From: Microbotryum silenes-acaulis
Lineage: Eukaryota > Basidiomycota > Microbotryomycetes > Microbotryales > Microbotryaceae
DNA: 64,000 bases
Assembly (NCBI GenBank): GCA_003665825.1
Contig: QPFY01000002.1
Span: 1,984,001-2,048,000, forward strand
Direction: 5' to 3'
Shown: in pieces, positions 16,546 to 29,153 of the stretch
How positions within the stretch are numbered: the first letter of the stretch is position 1
Layout of the letters: the number at the start of each line of letters is the position of its first letter
Position numbers and translations under genes: made by a program
The notes under the pieces: generated by a model
The model's input: only the letters and a program-made list of their open reading frames with translations
Told to the model about the DNA's origin: nothing
Database searches by the model: none

Positions 16546-18310
16546 CAGCGACTCGCAAGGCGCTCGAGCAGAGGGGGGAAAGGAAAGCCACTAGGTAGTC
16601 ATAAGTGGGTTGTATGAGACACAAGTTTTTGTGACAAAGCTGTTGATCATCAATGATACCCGTCATGACGTCTTGCACTGCCGGTTGGTGGCAGGCGACA
16701 ATGAACGACGGTAATAAAATTTGAAACATATTCGGAGATCCTTGAAATATTCGGAGAAGAGAAAAGAGAAAGAAAAGGTTGTGGAAAGCCGATCATCGTT
16801 TCAGGGCGTTTATTAACGGCATTTTCGTAGAAAGTTGAGAATGAGTGAATGGGGAAACGCTTCCACACGGATTGTGTTCGACTGAGTCGGGCCTCATGCA
16901 AAAGCGCGTCGGACAAACCATGACCGCTGGCCTCGTGAACGCAGGCAGATCTGATCAACACCACCGGAGGTTAGAATGACTCCTCATAATATGCATCGTC
17001 CTGTGGATTTCGACGGTGAGCAACCCACAAGGGACTCGGCGTCCCTCGACGCTCGGAGATCACCACGCGCACTGCACGTGACCCGACCGACCCCTTAACC
17101 ACTCGACCAGTCGAATCATCAAAACGGACTCGCTAGTCCAGATTACACAGGTCGAGTAGACAAGGGGTAGATACAACGCAGATACGGGGTGTACGGTCAA
17201 TGTAACAGAGTAGAAGAAGGGCAAAATTGGGGGGCGAACACATACATCGGAGAACAAACACGCAAATCCAAGACTCTCAGGGCACCAGTGGGAGGGCCAG
17301 CCATATACACAGTCGGAGCAGAGGAAAGGGAGTACTACCATTGTCGTAATGTATATACACGTAAGAGAAAACCGAAACCTGCAGCTCTAGGCCTGCATCG
17401 GATCGTAATTCACGAGAATGTCAGTTAAATCGGCCTTCCAAAGCCCTCGAATCGTTGCTCAAACCACTGACCTTCTTCCTCCCCAAGAACAATCGTTGCA
17501 TCACATTCGGCCGCTTGAGGCCTTCTTTCTCATCCACGCTTGAATCCGGATCCTGTCCGGCACTCTTGACCCCTCTCAAAGGTTGTCCCCCATCGTACCA
17601 ATCCTTGATCCTCTCGCCGCCGATCGTCGTATGAGCCGAAACGAGCGCTGGTCGAACGGCTCCTCCGACGTTCTCGTCCCGTACCTGGATGACGACACCT
17701 GAAGCGACGTGTTCTTCGCGAGGCGGGGCCGCACCTTCTTTGTTGGAGCGTCCGAAACGTCGAGCAAGTGACTTGGTCCGCTTTGGTCGGTCGGTCGGGG
17801 AATGGGCGGATGCGTGCGCAGCGTAGAATTCATCGAGAGCAGGCATGGGTGGAGGGCTTGACGGAACTCCGACAGGTTTGCCAGCCGCCAGCGTGGCCTG
17901 TCGTCATGACAGGGGTCAAAGTGAACAAGGATCAGCATAACCCCCTCAAAAGTACCAGTAAGGTCAAAGCAACTGACTTCGATATCCCAAATCGACTGGG
18001 TCCTACAGAAGCGATCTTCCTTGGTGAGGCTGGCGTCTCCTCTTGTCGAAGCCGTCCCCCCGCCCGCATTCCAATCTCGCCTTCCGAAATCTTCCCAAGC
18101 TTCCGAGTCCCTGAGGAGGATGAATTGAACCACGCTAGCCGGGTCAGTTGTCGGTCTCAGAAGACAGAGAAACGCCGGGGTGAGACAGATCTTGGCCTCA
18201 CCTGACGCCATACATCTCGATCAACTGCGACCCCTTCCCAGCCCCCGGAGCGATCGGGAAACCCATGTTGATCTTAGGTCGTGCCTCGGACGCCGGCCTT
18301 CCGGCCGCCG
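16546..18310 (+). repeat. inverted-repeat core, left arm (1765 bases)
   Basis: Reverse complement of 20565-22329: position x pairs with 38875 minus x. The only difference I found is at 17924 (A) versus 20951 (C, where T would be expected), inside a PAL1 intron. The arm holds the 3' half of PAL1 and about 840 bases beyond its stop. Inner end at 18310, where the CGGCCGCCG word stops matching. Confidence 0.95.
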
Positions 18311-19922
18311 CGTAAGGTCCATCTTTCCCAATCCCACCCTGCGGTCCCGAACCATCTTGCTCCATCGCGTTGAGAACAGCTGCGGCCCTGGGAGATAATC
18401 GTGCAGAGGGTTGATGACGCACGGGGGCAGTCGAGGGAGTGACCTTGAGTTTGGGCTTGGCGGACACAGTGTCGCCGAAAGGTGGAACTAAGGCTGCAGG
18501 GTTGAAGGCGCCGATGGGGGCACACGGACCCTTGTTCCTCGCTGCTGTCGCTGCCGCGTAGGGCCCGTCGTGTCGGACCAGACCTGACAGTGGCCCAGAT
18601 GGTAACATCGTCAGCATCCTGCCGACGCGAGCAGCTGAATCTAATATGAGAGCGCTCACCTCCTCCACCATACAGTCCACTGATGTCGAGCTTGTCAATG
18701 ACATCCAAGGGTACGTCGCTTTTTCTTTCCACCGGCCGAGGGGCCGTTTTCTTATTCATCAACGAGGCATGCCTGGTCATTTGCGCGCCGTTGGTACCTT
18801 TGGCGTTGCTGTTGCTGTTGCTGTTGCCGGTGCCATTGATTTTGCCGTTGATGTCGGAGAGGGTGTTGGATTTGGCATTGCGGTTGGCGCTCGGACTCAC
18901 GGGACCTCGGGTGGTAGCGCTGGCGTTGGTGCTGAGATTAGGGTGGGACCCCGCGCTGTGGAGGTTGGCGGATGTGATCGAGGTCCGAACCGTCCTCGGA
19001 GCTGGGGCACGCGTACTCGACTTGTAGGCCGAGGTCGTCGACTGGTTCGACAACGTTTCGGGGTTGTAGCTTGCGTCGCTCTGTGCTCGACTCCGTCCGC
19101 CGTGGCCATTCGAGCTCCCACTCGCCGAAGCGCCGTCCGCAAAGGGGCCAGCGGATCGCGTGAAGGTCATTGAACTCGAAGCTGGACCCTGTGGCAATTG
19201 TTGGGGACGCGCCTTTACGGGCGAGTGGGTCCTGGAGGGGGAAGTCGAGGTTGATCGGTCCGACGGTGGGTCCGAAACCGAGTCCGAATACTCGGATAGG
19301 TAGGTATAGTGCTCGAGCAGTGAGTCATTTGTTGTCGATCTCGGAGTTGGTCGGTCGGGCACGGCGGCGATCGTCTGCGGGGGGTGCATGTCGTTCGATG
19401 TGTGATCAGTCTAACGTTATCGCACCGAGAAAACCTCGAGTAAAGAGTCTTTGGAGTGGGTCAAGAAGAGAGAATCGAGCATTGGGCCCGCGCGTCCAGG
19501 GAGGGCTACGTATGCACTGCCCGATCGCCAAGCCTTGATGGACTGGGCGAGCGGCCTGCAGCCGCCAGCTGCGCGGCCGTGTCGGGTCATTCATTCACAC
19601 GCCCGCGCGCCAGGGAGATGCTACTCGAGGCCAGGCGAGAGGGATGCATGCAACTCACCACGACATTGTCCAGTGCATCCCGTAGCGAGCGATCATCTTG
19701 AAAAGGGTCTGATGAAGGTAGAACGCATCCGGAACCAATGGACAACGTGTCGAGATGATAGTGGAGGTCGTCAGGGGTGGGCGAGGGCAGCGGCGACACG
19801 CGACGGTCGAGGTCATAGTCGAGACGGTCATCGGTGGCGACAGGCACAGCGGCGACGACAACGAAGCCCCAACGACGGGTGGACAGAGAGCAAGGAGAAG
19901 CGGGTGTCAGTGTCGCCAACAT
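17387..19922 (-). CDS. PAL1: Pal1-family cell morphology protein
   Basis: Membrane-associated fungal protein needed for cylindrical cell shape and linked to endocytic sites. Exons: about 19922-19659, 19374-18660, 18583-18202, 18110-17978, 17897-17472, 17434-17387; 655 residues. Pal1 hallmarks: LDISGLYGGG, then RHDGPYAAATAARNK and CAPIGAFNP in exon 3, GSQLIEMYGVRDSEAWEDF across exons 3-4, and basic RPKRTKSLARRFGR near the C-terminus. Exon 1 is less certain (it carries a DPF motif fitting endocytic adaptors); the start could be another ATG. The last intron is only 37 bases. If it is not spliced, the protein ends at 17421 instead. Exons from the middle of exon 3 to the stop lie in the left arm of the inverted repeat, so this half is duplicated. 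Confidence 0.87.
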
Positions 19923-20564
19923 CTCGGATTTGAGAAGACAACGCAGTCGATGAAAGTTCACAAATCCCCGGTGACGGCTTCCCTAGATTACAAGAAGCGG
20001 TCCCGACCCGCCGACCGCCCACGACGCGTCGAGCAGCCGCGGACGTCGGTTGGAGACAACACTCCGAGCGGTCGTTCCCTTTGGTGCGCGCCGCGACGGG
20101 GTCCGGGGCCCATTCCTGGAGCTAAGATGCGGTGTCGAAGAAAGAACTCACCGGCATTGAATGTTCTCGCAACGCGTGTCGACGCCATCCCGGACGGGGC
20201 GTAGGAGCGGCCACTTTTTGGAGGTGGTGGAACGGGTCAATGCGTGCTGCTGGCAGATTGGCAAGCCAGTCAGATCGATCCGAAACCCGCAGTGTCGGCG
20301 CCTGGGGGAGTCCGCCTAGCAAGTGGCCAGGCCCACCTCCGCCTTTCTTCGGGTCGACAGCGTTAGTGGCCCTTTTTTTCACAGAATCAAAGTATAGATT
20401 GCCACTGGAAACTCTACGCTAATCGCTACTATGACTAATGCCTTCTGATTCACCTAGCCTCACCTGGACACTCTACGAATACGAAGTTGATCGCTAAGGA
20501 AACTAATTAAAGACTGTCCAGGCGCGCATCCCCTCATAAGGTTTAGGCGCACGGGCTTTACAGT
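19923..20564. other. spacer of the inverted repeat beyond the PAL1 start
   Basis: Likely PAL1 promoter plus unique sequence up to the right arm. A short near-repeat (GGAAACTCTACG and GGACACTCTACG, near 20400-20476) is visible. No gene is recognised. The sequence just before the right arm (TTTACAG at 20558-20564) happens to look like a splice acceptor. Confidence 0.5.
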
Positions 20565-21488
20565 CGGCGGCCGGAAGGCCGGCGTCCGAGGCACGACCTA
20601 AGATCAACATGGGTTTCCCGATCGCTCCGGGGGCTGGGAAGGGGTCGCAGTTGATCGAGATGTATGGCGTCAGGTGAGGCCAAGATCTGTCTCACCCCGG
20701 CGTTTCTCTGTCTTCTGAGACCGACAACTGACCCGGCTAGCGTGGTTCAATTCATCCTCCTCAGGGACTCGGAAGCTTGGGAAGATTTCGGAAGGCGAGA
20801 TTGGAATGCGGGCGGGGGGACGGCTTCGACAAGAGGAGACGCCAGCCTCACCAAGGAAGATCGCTTCTGTAGGACCCAGTCGATTTGGGATATCGAAGTC
20901 AGTTGCTTTGACCTTACTGGTACTTTTGAGGGGGTTATGCTGATCCTTGTCCACTTTGACCCCTGTCATGACGACAGGCCACGCTGGCGGCTGGCAAACC
21001 TGTCGGAGTTCCGTCAAGCCCTCCACCCATGCCTGCTCTCGATGAATTCTACGCTGCGCACGCATCCGCCCATTCCCCGACCGACCGACCAAAGCGGACC
21101 AAGTCACTTGCTCGACGTTTCGGACGCTCCAACAAAGAAGGTGCGGCCCCGCCTCGCGAAGAACACGTCGCTTCAGGTGTCGTCATCCAGGTACGGGACG
21201 AGAACGTCGGAGGAGCCGTTCGACCAGCGCTCGTTTCGGCTCATACGACGATCGGCGGCGAGAGGATCAAGGATTGGTACGATGGGGGACAACCTTTGAG
21301 AGGGGTCAAGAGTGCCGGACAGGATCCGGATTCAAGCGTGGATGAGAAAGAAGGCCTCAAGCGGCCGAATGTGATGCAACGATTGTTCTTGGGGAGGAAG
21401 AAGGTCAGTGGTTTGAGCAACGATTCGAGGGCTTTGGAAGGCCGATTTAACTGACATTCTCGTGAATTACGATCCGATGCAGGCCTAG
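20565..21488 (+). pseudogene. 5'-truncated copy of PAL1
   Basis: Contains the last part of PAL1 exon 3 (20565-20673) and complete copies of exons 4-6 (20765-20897, 20978-21403, 21441-21488) with all splice sites intact. It lacks exons 1-2 and the first part of exon 3, so the conserved DGPY core is missing. An in-frame ATG at 20609 could start a 223-residue C-terminal fragment if the locus is transcribed. No promoter from PAL1 is carried along. Its sequence identity to the intact gene is maintained, so neither decay nor selection can be read from it. Confidence 0.85.
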
Positions 21489-22329
21489 AGCTGCAGGTTT
21501 CGGTTTTCTCTTACGTGTATATACATTACGACAATGGTAGTACTCCCTTTCCTCTGCTCCGACTGTGTATATGGCTGGCCCTCCCACTGGTGCCCTGAGA
21601 GTCTTGGATTTGCGTGTTTGTTCTCCGATGTATGTGTTCGCCCCCCAATTTTGCCCTTCTTCTACTCTGTTACATTGACCGTACACCCCGTATCTGCGTT
21701 GTATCTACCCCTTGTCTACTCGACCTGTGTAATCTGGACTAGCGAGTCCGTTTTGATGATTCGACTGGTCGAGTGGTTAAGGGGTCGGTCGGGTCACGTG
21801 CAGTGCGCGTGGTGATCTCCGAGCGTCGAGGGACGCCGAGTCCCTTGTGGGTTGCTCACCGTCGAAATCCACAGGACGATGCATATTATGAGGAGTCATT
21901 CTAACCTCCGGTGGTGTTGATCAGATCTGCCTGCGTTCACGAGGCCAGCGGTCATGGTTTGTCCGACGCGCTTTTGCATGAGGCCCGACTCAGTCGAACA
22001 CAATCCGTGTGGAAGCGTTTCCCCATTCACTCATTCTCAACTTTCTACGAAAATGCCGTTAATAAACGCCCTGAAACGATGATCGGCTTTCCACAACCTT
22101 TTCTTTCTCTTTTCTCTTCTCCGAATATTTCAAGGATCTCCGAATATGTTTCAAATTTTATTACCGTCGTTCATTGTCGCCTGCCACCAACCGGCAGTGC
22201 AAGACGTCATGACGGGTATCATTGATGATCAACAGCTTTGTCACAAAAACTTGTGTCTCATACAACCCACTTATGACTACCTAGTGGCTTTCCTTTCCCC
22301 CCTCTGCTCGAGCGCCTTGCGAGTCGCTG
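20565..22329 (-). repeat. inverted-repeat core, right arm (1765 bases)
   Basis: Mirror copy of 16546-18310, separated from it by a 2254-base spacer. Near-identity over 1765 bases includes introns and untranslated sequence, so this is a DNA-level duplication, not a retrocopy. Confidence 0.95.
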
Positions 22330-22334
22330 GCACT

Positions 22335-22568
22335 CGCTGCTTCATCGTCGTGAGTCCGCTGCCAAGCAGTTGCTTCAACTCGCAACACGTCGCGGAACAG
22401 GCCAAATGAAGATGGGAATGATGGGGAGAAAGTGGGGTTGTGTGGGCGTTCGCTGTCTATTAATTTTTTTTACGTGCTCGTTCAGGCCGCGTTGCACAGG
22501 GGACTGGTATCTGTTCTTTGTTTTATCATTTTTGGGTACTGGAATAGATCGAGTCCGGTGATCACAGT
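22335..22568. repeat. older, diverged extension of the right inverted-repeat arm
   Basis: Counterpart of 16160-16390 in inverse orientation. It lacks the MITE-like insert and carries instead about 14 unmatched bases (GCACTCGCTGCTTC) at the junction. Homology fades near a CCGGTGATCAC word at about 22568. Confidence 0.68.
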
Positions 22569-23033
22569 TTGATTGCCACGCATGGACCTGGAACGGGGGG
22601 AGGCTTCTAGCGCGTCAGGCCACGCCTAAACGCAGATTACGCCTGGGCCACCGCAAATGGCGCTTCCAACAGCACGACAGTCCAGCCGATTGCCGACTTT
22701 CGAGAGTGAGTAGAAGACAGCGAGTTCCACAAAGACGAAACGAAAAGTAAAAAACAGCTAGAGAAAGCAAGAGCAGGGAAGACCTATATAGCATAGTACA
22801 CAGAGGGCGGCAGGGCATTGGAAATGACGGAAAACACGGGACATCTCGGCGATGAACGCGCGGGCGAGAACAAAGGACGATCCGCAGGAGCAAAGATAAG
22901 CCTATGCCTGTCAAGCCCCATCAGGGGGCCGATCAACGGTCGTCGGGTCAAGTACGATGCATAAGAAGAGCGTGACGAAGGCAGAAAAATGTAGAGAGAA
23001 AAATAGGAGCCCGCCGAAAGACCCACTGGGCAT
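22569..23033. other. intergenic 3' of RAB5
   Basis: No gene or repeat recognised. This is the 3' flank of the minus-strand RAB5 gene. Confidence 0.5.
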
Positions 23034-24522
<1,489 letters not shown>

Positions 24523-24915
24523 GGTGTGGTGATAAGGTAGGGGTTGGAGTCGAAGGCGAAGCTTCGGCGCGGCGCTCTGCTGGACCGCCTGACGCGCCAC
24601 ACGCTCGCTCGATTAGTGATCGCCAATCTATCTCGCGCGCACGCGGTGGGCGTGCGGGGCGTGAGCAAAAGGTGAACCACTCGGATCTGGGGAGCTTCCT
24701 TCCATGGACAAGGAAACATGGATCTGACGCGTAGGAGCGGCAGATAGAAAATGGCGAGAATGATATTCAAAAAGACAGGCTTGGAATGCGAAACGAAACA
24801 AGCGATGCTAAGTGAGAAGTGCAAAAGGTTGAAGAGGAAACTGAATGGTTAAAAATGCCGAAAATACAATACTGATTCGATTCGGGATCCAAAAAGACTG
24901 CTTCCAAACACTCTA
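24523..24915. other. intergenic between two minus-strand genes
   Basis: RAB5 promoter side plus 3' flank of the phosphatase gene. Nothing else recognised. Confidence 0.5.
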
Positions 24916-27900
24916 TCATGAATCCGGCTGTTCCCTCGTCGACATGAGGAACGAAGCAGGGACTTGGATCGTATCCGAGAAGACACGTTTGTGCGACATG
25001 CGTCGTTCCGAAGGGGTCTGCAAATTCCCAAACGAAAGTCGCTTGCCCGCACCGAGATTCGTACTGGTCGATAGCTCATCCTCGGGTAGTGAATCCATTA
25101 CGGGTAAGTTAGTCTCGGTCGCTGGCGAGTGTGACGCCGATAGGTCGGTCGAAAGCCCGTCGGAGAAGACGAATCGACTGAGGATGCCTTTCAGCCTGCT
25201 CGCTGAATCCGAGCGGGGCAACGTCGGCTTGGAGAATGTAGGTAACCCGATCGGCTTCGTCGTCGTCGTAGGTGACACTCGAGCCCCATCCAAGTCCAAT
25301 GACAGCAGTTGCGGGCGATCGTTCGTGCGGTTCGAGCCAGGAAGGGGGAGGACGAAAGAGGTTTGTGGTTGAGGAGAGAAGATCTCGCGTCCTGCCTCGG
25401 GCGTCAAGGTCTCGTCGAATGTCCCGTCAATGTGAATCGCCTCTGTCAATCGACCCAGGCTGCTCGAGTTCTGATCATCAATCTCCTGCTGGATCGCCAC
25501 GGGCGGTCGTGCATAAGCGAATGACCCATTGCTTCCGAGAGGCAAAACGGTTGTCTTCGCCGATGTCTGGGGAACGATTTGCGAGTCGATCGTCTCCGGT
25601 GTCGAGAGGTGTGATCCCGACGTCAAAGAACCATGACTCGAAATTGGGGTTTTGGGACTACTCGTACTCTCGACCTGCTTCGAGGTCCAGGGTGCCAACT
25701 TGGCCTCGGCCGCGGCGCGCTCCTCCGCATAGTCGGGGAACGGTGGCTCTTCCTCATCGTCCCTCACGCCCGTGTCGCCCCGCAATGCACGCTCATACCC
25801 CACGAGTTGGAAGACGAGACCCAGATTCGGTCCAACCCATTCCGACTTCTCCTTGACGAAAGAGTAGGTATCGTGCATGCCCGTACACCCAGCGAGTTCG
25901 GGAAGGTGTCGACCTTCCTTGAGCGCCCGAGCCGCTTCCCGCATGCAGTACGCGATGACGACCGTCGCACTACGCGATACGCCGCATTGGCAATGCACCA
26001 GCACTCGCCCCTTGCCGCCGTCGGTAGCTCGAGCTCGATCAAGGAAGTCGAAGGCGGCTTGGAACTTGCGTGCCTCCACCAGGTCGGACTCGTCGTGACC
26101 CCACTGCGATGCACAAACAGGTCACGTCAGCTCAAAGCCCCTGGCAATAGCGCGCACATACATACCCGAGACCTACCTTGAGCCATAGATAATCAATCTC
26201 AGGTCGACCCGATGTCGGATTCGCGGGAAACTTGATCGACCCATCGGGCGCCGCATCGACGTCCATCTGCGACTTTCGACGCAATCGCGGTGAGCCACGA
26301 CGCAGGGAGGGTGACGCGGCTGGTGTGAGAAGGTCAAGAGGTGTGGCAGCGACAGAGGGGTCGACGAATGGTGTCGGGAGATCGGCATTGGGTGGGGAGA
26401 CGGTGGAAGCGGTGAAGATGGATTGAAGATTAGGCGTCGACACGGTCGGTCGAACAAAGCCTGGCCGAGCGGGGAGGCTCGGTTCGGGAACGACGATCAC
26501 GCCCTGGGTCTTTGTCCGCCGGTGGGACGACTTGCTACGGGCAGGCTGGGGCGCATCTACTCCTGTGGTCGAAGTTGAAGCGCGGGGTGTAGTCTCCTCA
26601 CTCGGCGTCTGAGACAAAGAGAAGGTCGGTGGCGGCAACAATGCTCTCTCCTCGTTAACGAATTTGACCGAAGCGCCCGAGCTCCGTCGCTCGAGGGGTG
26701 GCGCGACCAGCGCGGCATCCTCGACCCATGGACAATCGACCTCTTTCGCGACGTTCAAGACAAATCCAAAGCCCCACTTGGCCAAGACGGCCGGATCGCG
26801 CGCGTTCTGCTCACTCCCCAAGTAGATACCTGGCACGATCTCACGAGGGCCGAGGGCGTAGGGGTACTCCTCTCCTGGCTCGTCGTCACCATTGACGCCT
26901 CTCCGTTCCGTGTCGTTCTTCCTCAGAAGCTGTACAGTCGAAGTCGATGACGAAGAAGAAGAGGTCGAGGTACTGGCGCTCTGACCTACCGAGACCGACA
27001 ACGAAGACGATGAAGGAAGACTACCAATACCCTTGGGCACAATGAGCAGAGGCTTCGGGCCCGAAGCCGCCCCCGGTCCACCGAGTTGAAGTCGAGGGAT
27101 CGACGTCCTGCGCTTCATATTCCGCCCTCCTCGCATCTGTTCTCGCATCTCGTCGGCCTGCTGCTTCATCGCCAGTCGATCGGCGAGCATCAACCGACCG
27201 ATCGTCCGATCCTCCTGCTCCGCGCCTTCGGGGCCAATAAAGGACTGCAACGATACGCCTGGGGTCGGAGGTAAAGACCGTGTTTCGGCCTCGTCATCTT
27301 CAGAGGCTTCGGGGAGAGATAGATGCCCGAATGTGACGTTCTCAAGTGGGCTGAGCGGTGAGAGTGCTCCCGATGCCGCTGTTGAAGATGCGCCGGGGAC
27401 GAGGAGCGAAAGCCGCTTCTTGTTGAGCATCCGCCTCGCGGCAAGCCCCCCACCAGGGCTCGGTGGCCCAGGAGGTAATGAAAAACTTTTCGGTACAGCG
27501 ATAGAGGTCGACTCGGCAGGGGTTCCACGCGTAGGAAGCGAGACGGTGGGTTCGATCGGATCCGCGCCGATAGCTGGCGAAGCGGGTTGAACGAACAGGC
27601 TCGGCGCAGCGTCGTCGTTCATCGCATTGGGTTGGAACGCATTTTCGGAGATGACTCGATGCCGTGTTGTGAAAGCTGCTAATCCAAGATCGAGGGCCAA
27701 CGGAGCACGCGGTGATGTCGACGATGATAATGCTATCCGGCTGGGAGAAGTTGGCGCGCTGAGCCTGGATCCGGACAAAGGCGAGTTCTTGAGCGTCGGC
27801 GAGGCGCGTCGCTCCGGACTACCGTCGTTGATGCTGATCGCTCCGACGCGAGGGGAGAGCGAAGGAGGGGTGGTGGGGGCGAATGTCGTTCTCGTAGGAG

Positions 27901-27925
27901 AGCTTGTGGGTGTGCGCCGCGACAT
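24916..27925 (-). CDS. dual-specificity (MAP kinase type) protein phosphatase
   Basis: Cysteine-based phosphatase, probably acting on MAP kinases (Msg5/Pmp1-like). Two exons, 27925-26177 and 26103-24916; 978 residues. The long N-terminus (about 440 residues) is Ser/Thr/Pro-rich. The domain begins GPREIVPGIYLGSEQNA, then FVLNVAKEVDCP, and an inserted disordered segment of about 130 residues before PEIDYLWLK. The active-site loop VLVHCQCGVSRSATVV (Cys and Arg of HCx5R) lies in exon 2, followed by an AYCMREAARA-type helix. The C-terminal about 300 residues are disordered. The start was chosen at MSRRTPTSS; the open frame extends upstream without other support. The large insert inside the catalytic domain is unusual in animal enzymes but occurs in fungal ones. 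Confidence 0.92.
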
Positions 27926-29153
27926 GGTCGAACTCGGTGCGGTGGTGGCAGCGGCGTTGAGGGTCGTCAAGAGAAGACGAGGCAGAACGCGTAGAGCCGG
28001 AGGCGTGTTGGTAGAGACCTGGGCGCGATGCGCGGGATGAGCATACAGTATAATGATGATGATGAACATGTCTGTCAGCCAAAATGAAACGGTCGGACAG
28101 ATCTCGGAACAAAGGGCGCGGGGAAGGCCACTGACCTGAGTTCGTTTGGTGATGTGCTGCGGTGACGAGGGTTGACTCAGAGGCGCTCGACGCTTGTTGC
28201 ACAGTAGGTTGGGTGGAGGTGGACTCGGCAGAGGTCTGGGTCCCGCACTTGATGCTAGGTTGTCGAGCGAGGATGCCGAATCCGTGATCGAGCTCGGGAT
28301 CGGGGTTGAGAGGCTACACGTCGAGGACGGCGGTATGTGTGTCGCGTACCTCGATGGCGCAGAGTGCATACAGTACGAGACCCGCGAGCTGTCAAATCGA
28401 GGTAATCGAGTGCCCGAGGAGTTGGTCCGAGCTGAGGTGGCGCTGAGGCGATGTGGGTTGGCGTAGGTGCACGCGCTCGATAAATAGGAGAGAAACCGAA
28501 AGCAAGCCCCGTACGACGTTCTTGACGGTCCGAGTGTCAATTACCGAAGGACTCGGTCAGAACGCTCCAACAAGACGCGTTCGCCCGGATCGGATCCACT
28601 CGAGTTGTCGTGCTAGAACGGCGGCGATGATTGCTGCTTATTCAGGAACGCGACGTCAGCTCGACCGACTCGGTGTGGCACACCTCCAGCTGATAGGGAG
28701 GGGGACCTGTGACGACTCGGGTTTGTCCAAGCACGCTTGAACGCACGACCAGCCAAGCACACGCGTTTCCTTTTGTTTGTCCCAAGAGGAGACGAGTCTT
28801 TCCGTTGTAGAAGGGCGGCGATCGTGGCTTGCACACGAGCTCGAGCGAGCCAGCGGTGGGGTGGAGATGGAGCGAACGAGCAACGACTCGTCGCGTCAGC
28901 AGAGCCTCAAGCCGCGCCCAGCAAGCATCCGCATATCCGCAGGGAGCCCACTTCGCTTCAGCGCGAGCTTATGGGCCAATGCAGCTTATCAAGGCAGTTC
29001 AAGTGTTGCACAACAATTGGACAAATCGTCAAGAAGAAGGGAGACGATATCATATCTATGACAGCTTCTAGCTGGCGGCGCACCTGTATGCTGATAAGAG
29101 AGACCCCTCACCCGGGGCCACCTCTCAGTGGCACCACATCACTTCGTTCGCGA
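27926..29153. other. intergenic, 5' of the phosphatase and 3' of YVC1
   Basis: 1.2 kb with several short overlapping frames on both strands, none with clear coding character. It presumably includes the phosphatase promoter and 5' leader. No repeat recognised. Confidence 0.5.

Noticed and set aside
16478..16964. Minus-strand frames of 83 and 104 codons in the left arm, also present in the right arm
   Set aside because: Their duplication comes from the inverted repeat, not from selection; no domain, and one runs into the MITE-like insert.
21760..21880. tRNA-like stretch GGTCGAGTGGTTAAGGGG, present in both arms of the inverted repeat
   Set aside because: The D-arm-like word resembles tRNA-Ser, but no matching acceptor stem, anticodon arm or T-loop (GTTCGAATC) could be folded around it.
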